64,000 bases of DNA from Adenanthera pavonina (Eukaryota > Streptophyta > Magnoliopsida > Fabales > Fabaceae), in contig JAIVEN010000003.1 in NCBI GenBank assembly GCA_026686845.1, positions 7,380,501 through 7,444,500 of the forward strand, given 5' to 3'. This document shows, piece after piece, positions 24,610 through 37,205 of the stretch. Every line of letters begins with the position of its first letter. Within the stretch, counting starts at the first letter, position 1. The position numbers were made by a program, and so were the translations under genes. The notes beneath the pieces were generated by a model. It searched no databases. It had not been told where the DNA came from and saw only the letters and a program-made list of their open reading frames with translations.

Positions 24610-26515
24610 AATTTATTCATCCACGGACATCAAATAACTTAAACACTCATGTCAATGACACATTATGAATTCTTGCATCCCCCATCCTTATTCCTTACGA
24701 ATTGAGATCTCAATCTTTATTGTTCATTCTTTTTTTTTTTAAACACAATATATTTTTATTTACTGAATAAAAAATATCTAAATGATCACAATCAGTAAGA
24801 GTAGGATGACTCTGGCACATGTTGAGTGAAATCTTACAATAGATATCACTGAAGATAAGAACCAACTCATTAGTGCTTTTATAATGGCTGTGTAGTGAGA
24901 TATAATCAAATAATTGGAAGGAGATGTTGTAATCATGCATGCGTGACAATTATGTTCCATTTATTAATTAAACCAAGGGGTTTGGCTTCAAGTGTCCACT
25001 AGATGGAGAATATAGATGGAGTTTGAGATGGTGGAAACCAGTCAGCTTTATTGGTATGGGGTTGTACTGTTAGTTTAATTAGTAATTTTTGAATTTATTT
25101 TAAATATGCAGTTACCTTAAATAGTTGATAGGAGAGTTTTATTATTCTTATAATTCTACTTAATTTAATCTAAATTAATGGAAATTCAATATAACTATTG
25201 TATACCAAATGCTTAAAGAGAGAGAGAATCATATGTTGGAAGAAGGTGACGCACTATTATGGGGAAAGAAGCAAGATGGATCCCAATGAGGTAATATATG
25301 ACTATTGAAAGCAACACCATTGACCTTCCTCTAATATTCAATTGCACTTCAGTGCCTCTCCCTCATTTATTAATTATATCTCCCAGATTCACTCTCGCCA
25401 CCAAATCTTGCGATTCCATTTTGCTTTTAGCAGCCACATGCCTCCCTCTTTTCCACCTTACTCTCTCGGTTTCATTTTTTTTTTCTCTTTGAAAGAAAAA
25501 ACCTTGTCCATGTTGTATGTGCGATTAATAAATCCATATATATATCTATATATATAATTAATTATTAATTAATATATTAAAAAAGAGTACGGGAGACCAA
25601 GAACAAGGACAACTGTAATTGGGCCTAGTTGTGATTTTGGACTATAAATGGGCTCACTTGTGGGCTTATATTAATTAAAATTAAAAAGTGATTATAACAG
25701 AACTCTTCACTCTCCGTTTTCTCTTCCGGTATGCACCATCGTACCCATACACCTTCCCACTCCCTCATGGATGGGACTGCCACGGCTTCTTCTCCTTTGG
25801 CATCTTTCACAATATCCAACGCAGCCTTCAACCTCACCACCACAAATTAATATTATGTTCTGCTGTAAAAAGATATATTTATTTATATATTTGAAAACTA
25901 GTTTGGGTTTCATTTCTTCATATATGTACCATATGGTATGGATTCTTCAGCGCCAATACACAGCACAGCAGGCATTTGTGTGTTGCATTTTATCATTTCA
26001 TGCGAGTATTATTTCCACAGATTACACATTCAAACTCTTTCTTTCTTTCTTTTATATATATATATATATATATATATTTTATTAATTTAGACCGCTCTCT
26101 TGTGCAGGCACATCGCCTTTCCCTTGTGCTCCTGCATATGACATAATTGTATGTAGATAAACAAACATACACACACCCACTAACATTTATATATCTTTAT
26201 TTCTTTATCGGGAGTCATCATAAAGCACTCTTGTTTATCTCTGTTTTGAAGACAAAAACATACATAGGCATGCAAAATGCAAGTGTCTATGAATGCTTTA
26301 CAATAACTGTAATGTTCGGACTCTTATACAGACGCTTTATATTTTAAGTAAACCCCATAAAAGCAATCTGTATCATCATCACCATTCCCACTCCATGAAC
26401 AAGGAAAAGGAAGTTCCTTTATTATTGCCTTTTGTCTCTAGGGAGATCCGGTGGGAGGAGACAAAATAAAGAATGACAACAATATGAAGCATAATAGCAA
26501 GCGAAGGAAAGGGTT
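24610..26515. other. Intergenic, no gene seen
   Basis: AT-rich, with TA-rich tracts, including a pure (TA)n run at about 26053-26076. Overlapping ORFs up to about 104 codons have low-complexity composition and no domain. No RNA gene was recognised. Confidence 0.55.
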
Positions 26516-26644
26516 ATGGCCATTGAGGAAAATCAAAAGTTGATGATGTACACGATGGAAGCTGGAGTACTCCTCTTAGTGGTCGGGCTTCTAGCTGTGA
26601 CCTTTGGCTTTCTTGCTAGCGCAAATGGTCTTCATGTACAGTAG
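26516..26644 (+). CDS. Possible 42-aa membrane micropeptide
   Basis: A 42-codon ORF with Met start (MAIEENQKLMMYTMEAG...) and stop TAG at 26642-26644. Residues about 18-35 (VLLLVVGLLAVTFGFLA) are a continuous hydrophobic run, long enough for one transmembrane helix, preceded by a charged N-terminus and followed by a short polar tail. The codon use looks gene-like against AT-rich surroundings, and the AG-rich leader is plausible as a UTR. I do not recognise a family. It could be a chance ORF, a first exon (GTACAG follows as a possible donor) or a real small protein. Confidence 0.3.
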   Translation: MAIEENQKLMMYTMEAGVLLLVVGLLAVTFGFLASANGLHVQ

Positions 26645-26696
26645 AGCCACGATATGGAGGTTAAGGGCCACGTCATGTGTCAGCTGTTCTTATCTG

Positions 26697-27390
26697 GAAA
26701 ATGATATTTAGAGACTAAAACTTTAAATTAAGCCATTCAGGGACTAAAAAGATTATGAAATAATAGAAAAATATCATAGTTTTAAACAGAATAAAATTTT
26801 AATTATTAAATTATCTAAATGCTTTTTCTGGAGTGACAACATCAAATGTCTGAAGAAAAGTGTCGAAATTAAAATTTAAGAGTATCAAATTTTTAAAGTA
26901 AAGTGTCAAATAATATATGCTAACAATTGTAATTGACGAGTAAAATCTTATCTCTTGGTGTCAAATATTTGACATTTATATTTTAGGATTTGACACTGAT
27001 TTTCAGTCATTTTACACTAAATAGTTTATTCTTATTAAAGTTAAAAGTCTCACTTCTAATTTTTTACACTTCTCATCAACTATTTAAGACTGTTATTCTA
27101 TAATTTGACACTAATCTCCCTCTCTTTCATATCGAAAAATAAACTTTCATTCACCAATTACAACTCTTAATCCATATTATTTAATATTCAATTTCAGAAA
27201 TTTGACACTTACACCCAAGTTTTGACACTCTTCTATAACCATTTGACATTGTCATTTCAAGAAGAGTGTTTAGATAATTTAATAATCAAAATTTGATTTA
27301 GTTTAAGACTATAGTCCTTTTTTGTTATTTTAGAAAATTGGGATCACTAAATGACATTAATTTAAAATTTTGGTCTCTAAATATAATTTC
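26697..27390. mobile_element. Long-terminal-inverted-repeat element (MULE-like, non-autonomous)
   Basis: About 150-bp arms at 26697-26852 and 27239-27390 are inverted copies, sharing ATATTTAGAGAC at the outer end and TTATTAAATTATCTAAA at the inner end. Between them are repeated TTGACAC/TTTTACACT motifs. Long arms and no ORF fit a non-autonomous Mutator-like element. A clean 9-bp target duplication was not found. Confidence 0.65.
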
Positions 27391-28179
27391 TCTTTATATA
27401 GATGCCTTGTTCGCAGTTAATAGCCATGTTACTCTTTTTTTAACTCTATCATTGCCACATCATCATTATGGGGAATATGTTACTAACAAAAAAAAATAGG
27501 TATTAATTATGTAATCATAATATAGTATAGGGATGTGATTGAAAGTTTTTAAATTATGAGGGCCTGCTTAAAAATAATGTAAACTACGAAAATCAGAAGA
27601 TTAATTTTCTCATCATTTTATGGGCAAAAAATGCCATATAATATTGTCCACTATAAGAGGCCCGTGGCCACAGAAATTGGGCCTAGGAATTTAGGATTTG
27701 TTCAATTGACTCAATACTTATTTTACTTTTATTGTTGGGTTTAAATATTCTGAAGGAAAAATACCATCTCTGGTAGAATTTTATCCTTATGCAGGTCCGA
27801 ATTAGTCAACATTTGAAAGCCGGTGGTATGTGAAAAAAATAATAAATTCGGGAGCTTTCTAAAAATATTAAGTAAATGAAAATCACTCTAACTTTGAATT
27901 ACTGTTGATGTCCTTGCAGTTGCAGACTCTAGAATAGACTTGTACTTGTTGTATCCATGTGGATTTGGATAAGACACTAGTCAGCGCTTAGTTAGGTGCA
28001 ATTTGTACTTATTGGACTGACCTGCTTCATCAATATTGTTATTGGAACAGTAATTAAAAAAAAAAGTAAAAAAGGACCGTTATCTACCCAGAAATCTCAG
28101 GGCAATGAATTTTATTGAAAATTAAGAAAATAAATTAGAAAAGGGTTTTCTTAACCAGCACAAAAATTTATCAGCTTAT
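27391..28179. other. Intergenic, no gene seen
   Basis: AT-rich, with no recognisable gene, RNA or repeat. Confidence 0.6.
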
Positions 28180-28299
28180 GGGTCGCTTGGTATCCTTTTC
28201 GAAAAATAACTTTTTGGAAAGTACACTTCTCTGAAAATGTATATATATCTTACTTGTTTTATTTTTTATTTTTCAAGAAGTTAAAATTAATTTTTTAAA

Positions 28300-29221
28300 T
28301 TAATATATTATGTATTAGTATTAAAGACATAAATTGAATTTCTTCTAGAAAGAGCATCTCAAAGTACTCTATTATCATGCGTAGATCCCTTCCAATTAGG
28401 TAATATATAAATAAACTGTAAATCTTGTGAACAAACTTATAAAACATTAGTATAGAGATCTCTCTTTCTATTCCTATATCTAACTTTATTTTTTTTTCCA
28501 ACACAAACCTTAATATGTGTTCCATCTAAAGCTCCCAAACAATTTTACAAGACAACATGAACCTTGTTAGCTATCATTTATGATTTAGAAAAAAAAAATA
28601 ATAGTTAAAAATAATAATTTTAAACCACTTCCACTTCTCATCAGAGCAAGTTTCAGTGACCGGTTCAGGCTTCTTAAGAAGAAGATGGTGACATCTTAGT
28701 ATAGCTTCAAGGACACAATTAAAATGCTTAGATATTGTTTCACCACTCCTTCTAAAAAACAATTTGGCTCTTCTATGTTTTGTGTCATGCGAGAGTATGT
28801 ATAAAAATATAGCCACCATTTCTTCCACATTCATGTTTTTATTTACTTTTAGCCCACCAAAATCCTTAAGCATTTCACATAATTTATAAAAACATGCTTT
28901 ATTCATTCTTAAATTATCAATACAAGTTTCATCATCACCTTTAATAATTGATGTTAAATTTAAAATCCTATTTATCAATCTTTGTTGAGTAGTCTCACTA
29001 TAACTATAATTTATGGGCATAGGAATTCTAACATTTAACATGGCAATAGTATGCAAAATCTTTTCCAGAATTTCCATAGTTATGAGCATCATTTTAATAT
29101 AAATAATAGTATAAGAAGCAACCATCTTCTTCTTTTTATGCACTGAAAGTCTTGCCATTACTATAAATCGATAAACAAAGACAATAAAGACATGATTAAT
29201 AATAAGAATATTATAACCCAA
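28300..29221 (-). pseudogene. PIF/Harbinger (HARBI1/ALP1-like) transposase remnant
   Basis: DDE-type nuclease of the transposon. The 215-codon ORF (29221-28574) shows the plant Harbinger N-terminal pattern: LRMNKACFYKLCEML, VEEMVAIFLYILSHDTKHR, FFRRSGETISKHFNCVL. The catalytic core continues after an interruption with NCLGALDGTHIKV (near 28550-28510), which carries the first catalytic Asp. Then comes RYRNRKREIS, where relatives have RYRNRKGEIS. The third part (IYYLIGRDLRMIIEYFEM) is diverged from the usual PGWEGSA.DSRV pattern, and the second catalytic Asp is not visible. The TAA before NCLGALDG and the later frame changes show it is dead. Not a host gene: the domesticated ALP1 proteins keep an open frame. 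Confidence 0.85.
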
Positions 29222-30023
29222 AAAGAAACATACATATGATTATTTAATTCTTAAAGTGTGGATCATCTAACTCCAAATAATTAGACAATATTAGTTGAGG
29301 AAACGGATAAAAAGAAATAGCTAAATAATTTTTTAACTCTAGCAAAAAATATATGCCTATATCATTAATTTCAGTATTGTTTTTGATAATATGCCATCGA
29401 TTCATCATTTTATTCATCAAACTAATTTATTAGTAATTTCACTATAACTAAATACTCATGAAATTGAGAAACCATCATATGTTCCTGGCAAGAGATACCT
29501 TATTCCCATATCCATGAAAATAATGGAGAAGAAATTTAACATTGTTAAACTATAAGAAGAGAAAAAAAGAAAAGCTTCCCAAGTCAATTGCATTTTGTGT
29601 AATATCTAATTTAAGCACTTCAGTTTGAGATGTAAGCCTCTATCTTGTGAAGTGTCAAATTTCATTGTCAAGCCTCTTATGACTTTATAGTCGATGGCTC
29701 CGTGTTTTTCTGTAATTGACCGCACACCCGTAATTAAAGAACAGGAGATGATGTTAACCAAAAAAAAGCAAGAGACGATGAGAGGGTCTCATTAGACTGT
29801 ACATAATAATTAAGCAATAACACATCCTCAACATGAAAAAGAGAGTAAATCGTTGAATACCTATTGCTTTATTGCCTTGCTGACGAGAGGAGGAGGCCGA
29901 GACGCAAAAGTGATCCATGAGGGGTTGGGTTTAAGGTTTTAAAGGGTTAAAAGTGTTTTTGAAAAATAATTAAAAAATTAAAGGATAATTTTGGTAAACA
30001 ATTATAAAAAGCTCAAGAAGTAG

Positions 30024-30780
30024 AGGCCTTGTTTGATGCTGTTCTAGAAAATAATTTTTTTATTTTCAGAAACAGAAAATTCAAAAAATTTGTTTAGTAA
30101 ACCTGTTTTCTAAAAACTGTTTTGGAAAACAGAAAATAAAAGAACAGAAAACTCAGAACACCTTTTAGGTGTTTTGTAGTTTTTGTTTTGGAAAACACAA
30201 GGAAAGATGAGAAACATCCACCTCATTAATGGTAAAGCTATAAATTTTGAATAACTTATCTATTACTCACTAGTTATGATTTTGAAAACAATTATTCAAA
30301 CAGATTTTTTTGTTTTCTTGTTTTCAAAACTTAGTGCTTGTTTGACAGTGTTTTCTGTTTTCTTGTTCTTAAAACAGTTTTGTAAAACTGTTTTCGAGAA
30401 TAAGTTTTGAAAACAAGAAAATAAAAAAAATTTGTTTGAATAGTTGTTCTCAAAATCATAACTAGTGAGTGATAGATGAGTTATTCAAAATTTATAACTT
30501 TACCAGTAGTGAGGTGGATGTTTTTCACCTTTTCTCGTGTTTTCCAGAACAAAAACTACAAAATATCTTAAAGTTGTTTTGCGTTTTCTATTCTTTTGTT
30601 TTTCTGTTTTTCAGAACAGTTTATAAAAAACAAGTTGACCAAATAAGTTTTCTGAGTTTTCTGTTTCCGAAAACAGAAAAACTGTTTTGGAAACACGAAT
30701 CAAACAGTCCTTTATTCTTGAAAATAGTTTTACAAAACTATTTTTGAGAACAGAAAATAGGAAACACTATCAAACATGCC
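30024..30780. repeat. Two copies of a MITE in inverted orientation (giant hairpin)
   Basis: Left copy (about 30024-30345) contains CATCCACCTCATTAATGGTA and AACTTATCTATTACTCACTA. The right copy (about 30346-30780) contains their reverse complements. The right copy also has long inverted ends (GCTTGTTTGACAGTGTTTTC, and the reverse complement of its end, GGGCATGTTTGATAGTGTTT). A third, sense-oriented relative is at 40342-40708. Confidence 0.75.
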
Positions 30781-30925
30781 CAGAGCTTCTCGAAGTTTAA
30801 GTCAGGAAGTACAACTTCCCAAGGAGAGGCTCAACTTCCCGGGAAGATAAATTTTTTTTTAAACTAAGCAAGATTGATTCATTTACTTCCCGAGAAGATT
30901 AACTTCCCCTATACCAAGTGAGCCC

Positions 30926-33900
30926 TAAGTATCATTGTGGTGTTTATGAGTGTCTCATGAGACAAAAGCTTTAATTACCCTCAAATGATGCATCGTTCGG
31001 CATTCTGTAAAGACTAATGAGAGAATTAGACGTCTCCCATAACCCTTTTCACAAGAGAGAGAGAGAGAGGTTTAGAAGGAAATCTAGTTTGCTCGTGGGG
31101 AAAAATGATACTTAAATATTTATAATTTTTATTAGATTTAATCAAATATTTTAAAAATTATTTTTTGTGAGATTGTGAATAATTAAAAATAAATTATTAT
31201 TGTTCACCGAAAAAATAACTTTTTATTATTAGTATTTTTAAAATTTATCATCTATAGTACTATCTAACATTATAATTTAATTTTTTAGAAAAATTACATA
31301 AATATATGTTTATTTATATAATCAATATTATTAGAATATTCTTAGAATATCCAAAAAAATTGGATTATGAATTTTAGAAATATGGCTAATAAATTTAAGA
31401 AATATTAATAATTTAATTTTTACTGTTTTTGAAATTTTTTAATTTTTTAAATAATTAAAAATTGTTAATATAAACTATTCATTCTTGATTATCAAAATTT
31501 TTTTATAACAATTTGAAGTAATAGAGTGTCAATTTCATCATCCTATATATCATTGTTATAGATGGAAACCGAGTAACTTGCTTTCAATTGATTGTATATT
31601 TGAACAAATTTTCATATATAAGCATCATTTTAAAAACAAATAAGTCATAAAAAAGCTTACAATGCTCATAAAAAACACTTATTCAAATGCATGTCTTCCT
31701 GCGGGCAAATATTTATATGGAATTATATTTTAAGGTCAATGTTAAACGAGTTGGGGAAAACTTATTCTACTGCAGCAACGTTGATTCCAGATCACCTGAA
31801 AAACATTTTCTTATAAAAAGGTAGCCCACGTCTTTCTCTTTTGAAAACTGGTGCATTTATAATATATATATATAGAGTGAAATGTAAAATTTTCAATTTA
31901 GGGTAATTTTGCTTCTGTAAATTATATTTTTTTAGAAGTGAAGAATACTTCAACGAAATAACTTATAAAAAAAAAAGAGCTGTCAAGTATGCTTATATAT
32001 GATTATTTGTTATATATAAAATAAAATAATTTTGTAGATAAAAATTAATACTCATATTTTTAATTAAAAATAATGAACTGATTAAATAATAACAAAAGCA
32101 CAATAAATGATATATAATTAATTTCTAAGTATTGAAAAGAGACTTCATTTTTTCAACGCAATCAATTAGGTGACGAAAACGCTGAGATTATAGGAGCTGG
32201 CATTTCTCAATCTTTTGAATTAGATTCAATTTTATTTTAAAAAATATTGTGCGTCGGAGGATTTGCGTATAAATATAATTTATCTAGCTAATTCCTGAAG
32301 CCAGGGGGTGAATCAATAATTCAATGGCACAACGGGTTGGGATGAGAATGACTCAAAGTTGTAGGGGTAGTTGTGAAGTGAAATCTTATCGTGCAGGTCG
32401 TCTCGTGGGAAAATAAACTAGCTAGTTGCTAGGCACTTGAAATCAGAAAAAACGACTTTAAGGAAAGCGAGCGAGGGAGGGAGGAAGGAATAAAGGGGTG
32501 ATCAGATTCAGAAGTCGATAATGACGATGCACAAAATTAAAGGAAGCAGAAAGCAGAAGATGTTGACAAAATGAACACGAATGTAGGGTTATCTAAAACT
32601 CAAGTACGTGACCATCTAGGCCAAGCCATGTACTACTATATTCAGTTGTCATCATCTGCATGTGTTGGAAGGTGTGCCTATGAAACACCATGGAGTGGGT
32701 TCATGTATTTGATTGGTTTGAGTGTTTAGGAAAAAGAAGAGATATAGATAGATCGATCTTCTTTCGAGTACTTTGATACCCCTATAGATATGTTTGGGAG
32801 GAAAAGGGAGGTGATGGATCGCAACTTTGTGGCTTTCTTTTTCATGTTGCTTTCGAATGTGCACAGACAGAGAGATCTCTTTATGAGATTTGGTTCTTTG
32901 TACTGATTAGACCCCTTATACAACGTTACCCTTGACATATATGCATCTCATCATCATTCCAGTTTTCATTTTTGGTTGCCCAATCGCATCCCTTTGTACT
33001 ATATTATATGTTTTTATCCAGCCAATGACTTGTCATTGTGGTCACAATTATTACCCATAATTCTTAAAAAAAAACTCTCTCTTTTCCTCAGCAGTATTAA
33101 TTAACTTGGGATACCACTATCAAGGGCATTAGAGGCACTCCACATCAGCTTCCCCTTTTAATTGTCGGCCATTAACTTTGTCTTCTCTTTCCAACATTAT
33201 AATTTTATGTATTACCTGCTCCTCATACATTGCTGGAAACCATAACACGATTAGTTTAAACATTATTAAGTTTATTCCTTTAGACTAATGTCTTGGACGT
33301 TGGAGGTGCTAATGTTGTAGCTAGCTAGCTAGTATTGCTGTTCATTATTAAAAGACCACACTTGAGTTCCTGCAGGTAGAATTAGAAAAATTGCACAAGA
33401 ATCAGTTTTGTGGAAGACCTCATCATCATCTAATTATGCCCAAGAATATAGGTAGTTAATTTCTGGGAAATCAAAAGAAGACAAGTTAAAGTGGAAAGTA
33501 GAAAAAGCAAGTTCGTTTCAAATTAGAGAGATGCGAGTTAAAGGGACAGTGTTACAACAACATGGGACACAGTGTCCAGGGATATGGAGCTTCAAGTACA
33601 GAGGAAAAGTTGTTTGGTGAACATGACAATGTTGGGCTTTGCCTCCTTTCCTGTATGATGGCACATACCTCACTGGTAATTAATCTTCTTTCAATGTCCA
33701 ACTATGTCACTGCCAGGCTTTCCAACTCAAGCTGACTCGCCACGTTTCCCACAATGTGATTCTGCATGTATGAGCAAAATTACGCACACACCATATATAT
33801 CTGCTTCATTATAGTAAGTGGTGATGATGTTGATTCAGGGGGAAAAAAGTCCAATCTCTATTTAAAAGAAGGTAATAGATTAATGGTAATGAGTTATACT

Positions 33901-34184
33901 TTCTTCGCACGCACTCACAATAAATTTATAATTTACTACGACTCCTGGGCCTCAAATACAAAAACTACTTCACAGAAATAGAATATTTTAAACAGCAACA
34001 CAGTTGAACGTACTGGGTTTCCATGAAAGTCAAAAGTTTAACAAATATAAAATACTCGTGCTTCCATATATCCCACCAGTATATATACTTGATATTTTTT
34101 ATTTTTTACCCCATTTTACAGTGCCAAGAATCCGCAAATATTTGTTATCCTTCCAAACAAGAGGACCAGGAAAAGTACTCCGAG
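30926..34184. other. Intergenic and upstream region of the zinc-finger gene
   Basis: AT-rich, with no gene recognised from 30926 to about 33500. Just before the zinc-finger start, TTTTTTACCCCATTTTACAG (ending 34121) looks like a splice acceptor, so a 5' UTR intron is likely. Microsatellites: short TA and GA runs. Confidence 0.45.
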
Positions 34185-34916
34185 ATGGAAAAACTGAGGA
34201 ACGACCCATGCCTGCGCCAAGTTGAAGAAGAAGCCGGGAAACAACAAGAAAACAAGGTAAAGACAGAAACTTTATTTGATCTGAATGTATCGAGCCATGA
34301 TTCTGGTGTTGGGTGCAACTCCGAACTCAATCTCATCACTTGTTTGGATCTGAGTTCGTCCAAAACATCATCAGAAAGCTGTGCTGATGGTCCTGGTTCA
34401 GAAGCAGAACCACGATTCTTCTCATGTAATTACTGCCAGAGAAAGTTCTACAGTTCACAGGCGCTTGGGGGACACCAAAATGCGCACAAGAGGGAGAGAT
34501 CAATAGCGAAGAGAGGACAGAGGCTTGGAACGCAGATACTGGCTTCAGCTGCAGCTTATGGGCATCCTTTTCTGCATAATTATGGGTATGCGAGCATGGC
34601 GTCTCTGCCTCTGTATGGTGCTGCTTGCGGCAGGCCACTGGGGATTCAGGCTCACTCTTTGATCCACAAGCCAAGTAATAGTGGGCATAGGGCTTGGGCA
34701 CAGCAGCCTGGGATAGGGAAGCTAGAGGTGGTGAATTTCCATAAAACGACGTCGGGATTGGCTTCAAGAGGCAGTGTGGGGAGGTTTGAAACCGTGAAGA
34801 CCGTGATGGGTTCTGCAGAAAATGAAGAGATCAGTGGGTATTTGGTGGGTGGGACTCATTGTTTAAAGACTAATCCAGAAGAAATGAAGCACCTTGATTT
34901 GTCTCTCAAGCTCTAG
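34185..34916 (+). CDS. Single C2H2 zinc-finger repressor (ZFP1/3/4/7-like) with EAR motif
   Basis: A plant-specific C2H2 transcription factor, probably a nuclear repressor in development or hormone response. The intronless ORF has 243 aa. One finger at residues 81-101 has C81-x2-C84-x12-H97-x3-H101 and the plant QALGGH helix (92-97), followed by a basic stretch HKRERSIAKRGQR. An LFDLN motif lies at 30-34, and the C-terminus HLDLSLKL (236-243) is a classic LxLxL EAR motif that recruits TOPLESS-type co-repressors. This layout is that of the Arabidopsis ZFP1/ZFP3/ZFP4/ZFP7 group. The frame is open upstream to 34023, but that part includes a probable intron acceptor (34121), so the Met at 34185 is preferred. 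The exact orthologue is not resolved. Confidence 0.93.
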   Translation: MEKLRNDPCLRQVEEEAGKQQENKVKTETLFDLNVSSHDSGVGCNSELNLITCLDLSSSKTSSESCADGPGSEAEPRFFSCNYCQRKFYSSQALGGHQNAHKRERSIAKRGQRLGTQILASAAAYGHPFLHNYGYASMASLPLYGAACGRPLGIQAHSLIHKPSNSGHRAWAQQPGIGKLEVVNFHKTTSGLASRGSVGRFETVKTVMGSAENEEISGYLVGGTHCLKTNPEEMKHLDLSLKL

Positions 34917-36941
34917 CTAAGCAATAGACTCGTTGATTAGGGTTGGACTCTTTGATGGTCAGCATGATCAATAGGGTTAAGCATTTTGTCAAATTAATTT
35001 CTTTTCCCAGCTTGTGGAATAATTATATCTTGTAAATTTTTTTTTTGGTGGTAGGATCAAAGTTCTGTTTCTGCTAGCTAATTCAGAAGTATATTTAAAG
35101 TCCTGTTTATGTTAATCAACTTGATCAGAGGCATATTTAATTAACTCCCCTGTATGTGGCATTATTAATTATATATTTAGTTTATATTTCAAGTTTTCAC
35201 GGGGTCTTTTTTCTGTGTTCCTTCATATTTGATTACAAGTTTCGGGGGCTAGCTCTCGAAAGTGTGGATTTATCACAAATCAAATTACCCCAGCTGAACT
35301 CATCCACGATTTCTGGAATTCTTTGTGTTCGTTAGTTAATGGGAAACACAAAGAAAGAGTTTTGACAGAATTTGTCTTCAACTTTTGATCATTCATTTTC
35401 ATTCATGGGATCACAAGGACATGATCCAATTAAAGAACATGCGAAGAAGTTGAAATATAAATTTCACAGAGATGATTCAAGATTCGCCCACAAAAAAAAA
35501 AAAAACCCTGTCCATGAGCTTGATTTCTGACATTTTCTAGAAAAGATAACAAACCTGTAAATTCAGAGTTGTCCAATAAGATTCTGATTTAATGCAAAGA
35601 CAAAAGTGACTATAGCTGAAGGAATAATTGAATATATTAAGTTATCAACTTCATCATCATACCAAAAACTCAACCTGATAGCGAGTTAGATGCATAATTA
35701 AGAATTTAGATTTGAACAAAAAAAAAACAGAGAGAGAGAGAGAGTGTGTGAGTGTACACATATGACATACAGAGCAGAATAAGATAATAAGAATTGGTCA
35801 TTTGGTATAGGGATGGATGGTTGTCGTATATGGGGTGCATGATGAGGGTCTCTCTCATCAACGTGGCCTCAAATCTAGAGAAGATTCGTTATGGAATACT
35901 ATAATCAGTGTGCAGTGGAGCGTAACCCATCTGAAACAAGTTTATTATATATTTTAGGTGATTTATTAAACGTGTCCGTTAGTCATTATCAGAAGCCCCC
36001 ATTGAATTCAAAGGTTTCCTCACACGCTGCAAACCCAAAATTGGCGTTTTCACATGCCCCTAGTCTATTTGCGCCTCATTCATTAGTTCATACCATATAT
36101 GGACGCCTAAGATAGATAGAGTCTCCAAGATCTTATTTTTATGAATAGGTTGAAAGGGAAAGCCTGTGTTGGAGATCTTTTAGTCCTTTTGACAAGCAAA
36201 CATGCAAATATTCTATACATAACAAGCTGTATATAATGTTAACACTGACACGTTCGCATGGAAAACTTGTCTTTGATAGTATTTGACACAAATAATTAAG
36301 AACTACTCATTATTCCAAAACCTCTCCTGTTTTTGCATACATGAGAATGCTTAGAGCAAAGCAATCTTAGCGTAAGTACGTCTTAAATTGCAAAGGGTGC
36401 AGTAGGAGAATAATACTTTTCCTATAAAGAAAAACAAAGAAATAATCTTCAGGCGCCGATAAAAACTGAAGTGTAACAACTTGGGGATCCACAATGTCAG
36501 TTCATATTGATGTATCATACTCATTAATCATTACATTTGCCATTTCCATACAAAAAGACAAATAAAATTGAAATAAATATAAATTAGATGTGAGCCCTCT
36601 GAGTGTAAGAAATAAGCCTCACAAATTCATGACTTACATGTAGTATAATTTTTTTAAATTTTATATTGATCATATAGGTTTAAATATATATATATATAAA
36701 CTTGATACATTATAGATTTGAGTCAATAAGTAATATTCAGGCCAAAGAAAAGCCAATAAGTAATGTCCCACACACACACACACACACATATATATATACT
36801 TTTGAAATTTAATAAAGAAAAGCCTAATAACTATCTTGAATGTCCCAGATTCTTTCAAGAACGGTGATGGGTAGAAAGCTGTGCATCTTTACAAAAAGAG
36901 TTTTATTATGGGTTTAAAATCTTGTGCACAACTGCGGAATT
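34917..36941. other. 3' flank and intergenic, no gene seen
   Basis: The zinc-finger 3' UTR probably covers the first few hundred bases. A (GA)n run is at about 35730-35745 and a (CA)n run at 36769-36788 followed by (TA)n. ORFs are short and unsupported. Confidence 0.5.
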
Positions 36942-37205
36942 TTTTTTTTTACCAACAATAAGTTCATATTATTAAAACCAAAAGAAAGGAAATACAACCA
37001 CTAGGTCAAACAGTTCAAACAAGAGACACAAAAATACCGAGAAAAACCAGTCCAAAAAAGGCAACAATAGAAAATTAACCAATACCACAATGCTCCAGAG
37101 ATGCCTTGTAAGTGAACATCCCAAAAAAAAGTGTGAAACCAACGAATGAATACCGAGTGTGTGGATTTAGTATGGTTCTCTAAGTCCATTTGGCAAATAA
37201 AAATT
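36942..37205 (-). mobile_element. LINE 3'-end fragment with poly(A)
   Basis: Read on the minus strand, a short ORF (FIRWFHTFFWDVHLQG...) is followed by TTTGGTTTTAATAATATGAA and then a run of ten A (36950-36941 on the plus strand as T). A 3' tail ending in poly(A) after a TTTTGGTTTTAAT.ATA motif is common in plant L1-type LINEs. Only the 3' end is present (5'-truncated). No RT motif is visible here. Confidence 0.45.

Larger units (their letters stand above)
28180..30925 (-). mobile_element. PIF/Harbinger DNA transposon, decayed
   Basis: Terminal similarity in inverted orientation: left GGGTCGCTTGGTAT, right reverse-complemented GGGCTCACTTGGTAT. TTA lies just left and TAA just right, near the 3-bp TWA target of this superfamily. 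It carries a broken transposase on the minus strand (28300-29221) and an inverted pair of smaller MITEs (30024-30780). The 2.7-kb span is in the normal range. Confidence 0.65.

Noticed and set aside
34023..34184. Extended N-terminus of the zinc-finger ORF (MKVKSLTNIK...)
   Set aside because: This part contains a likely splice acceptor, and the conserved protein begins near the Met at 34185.
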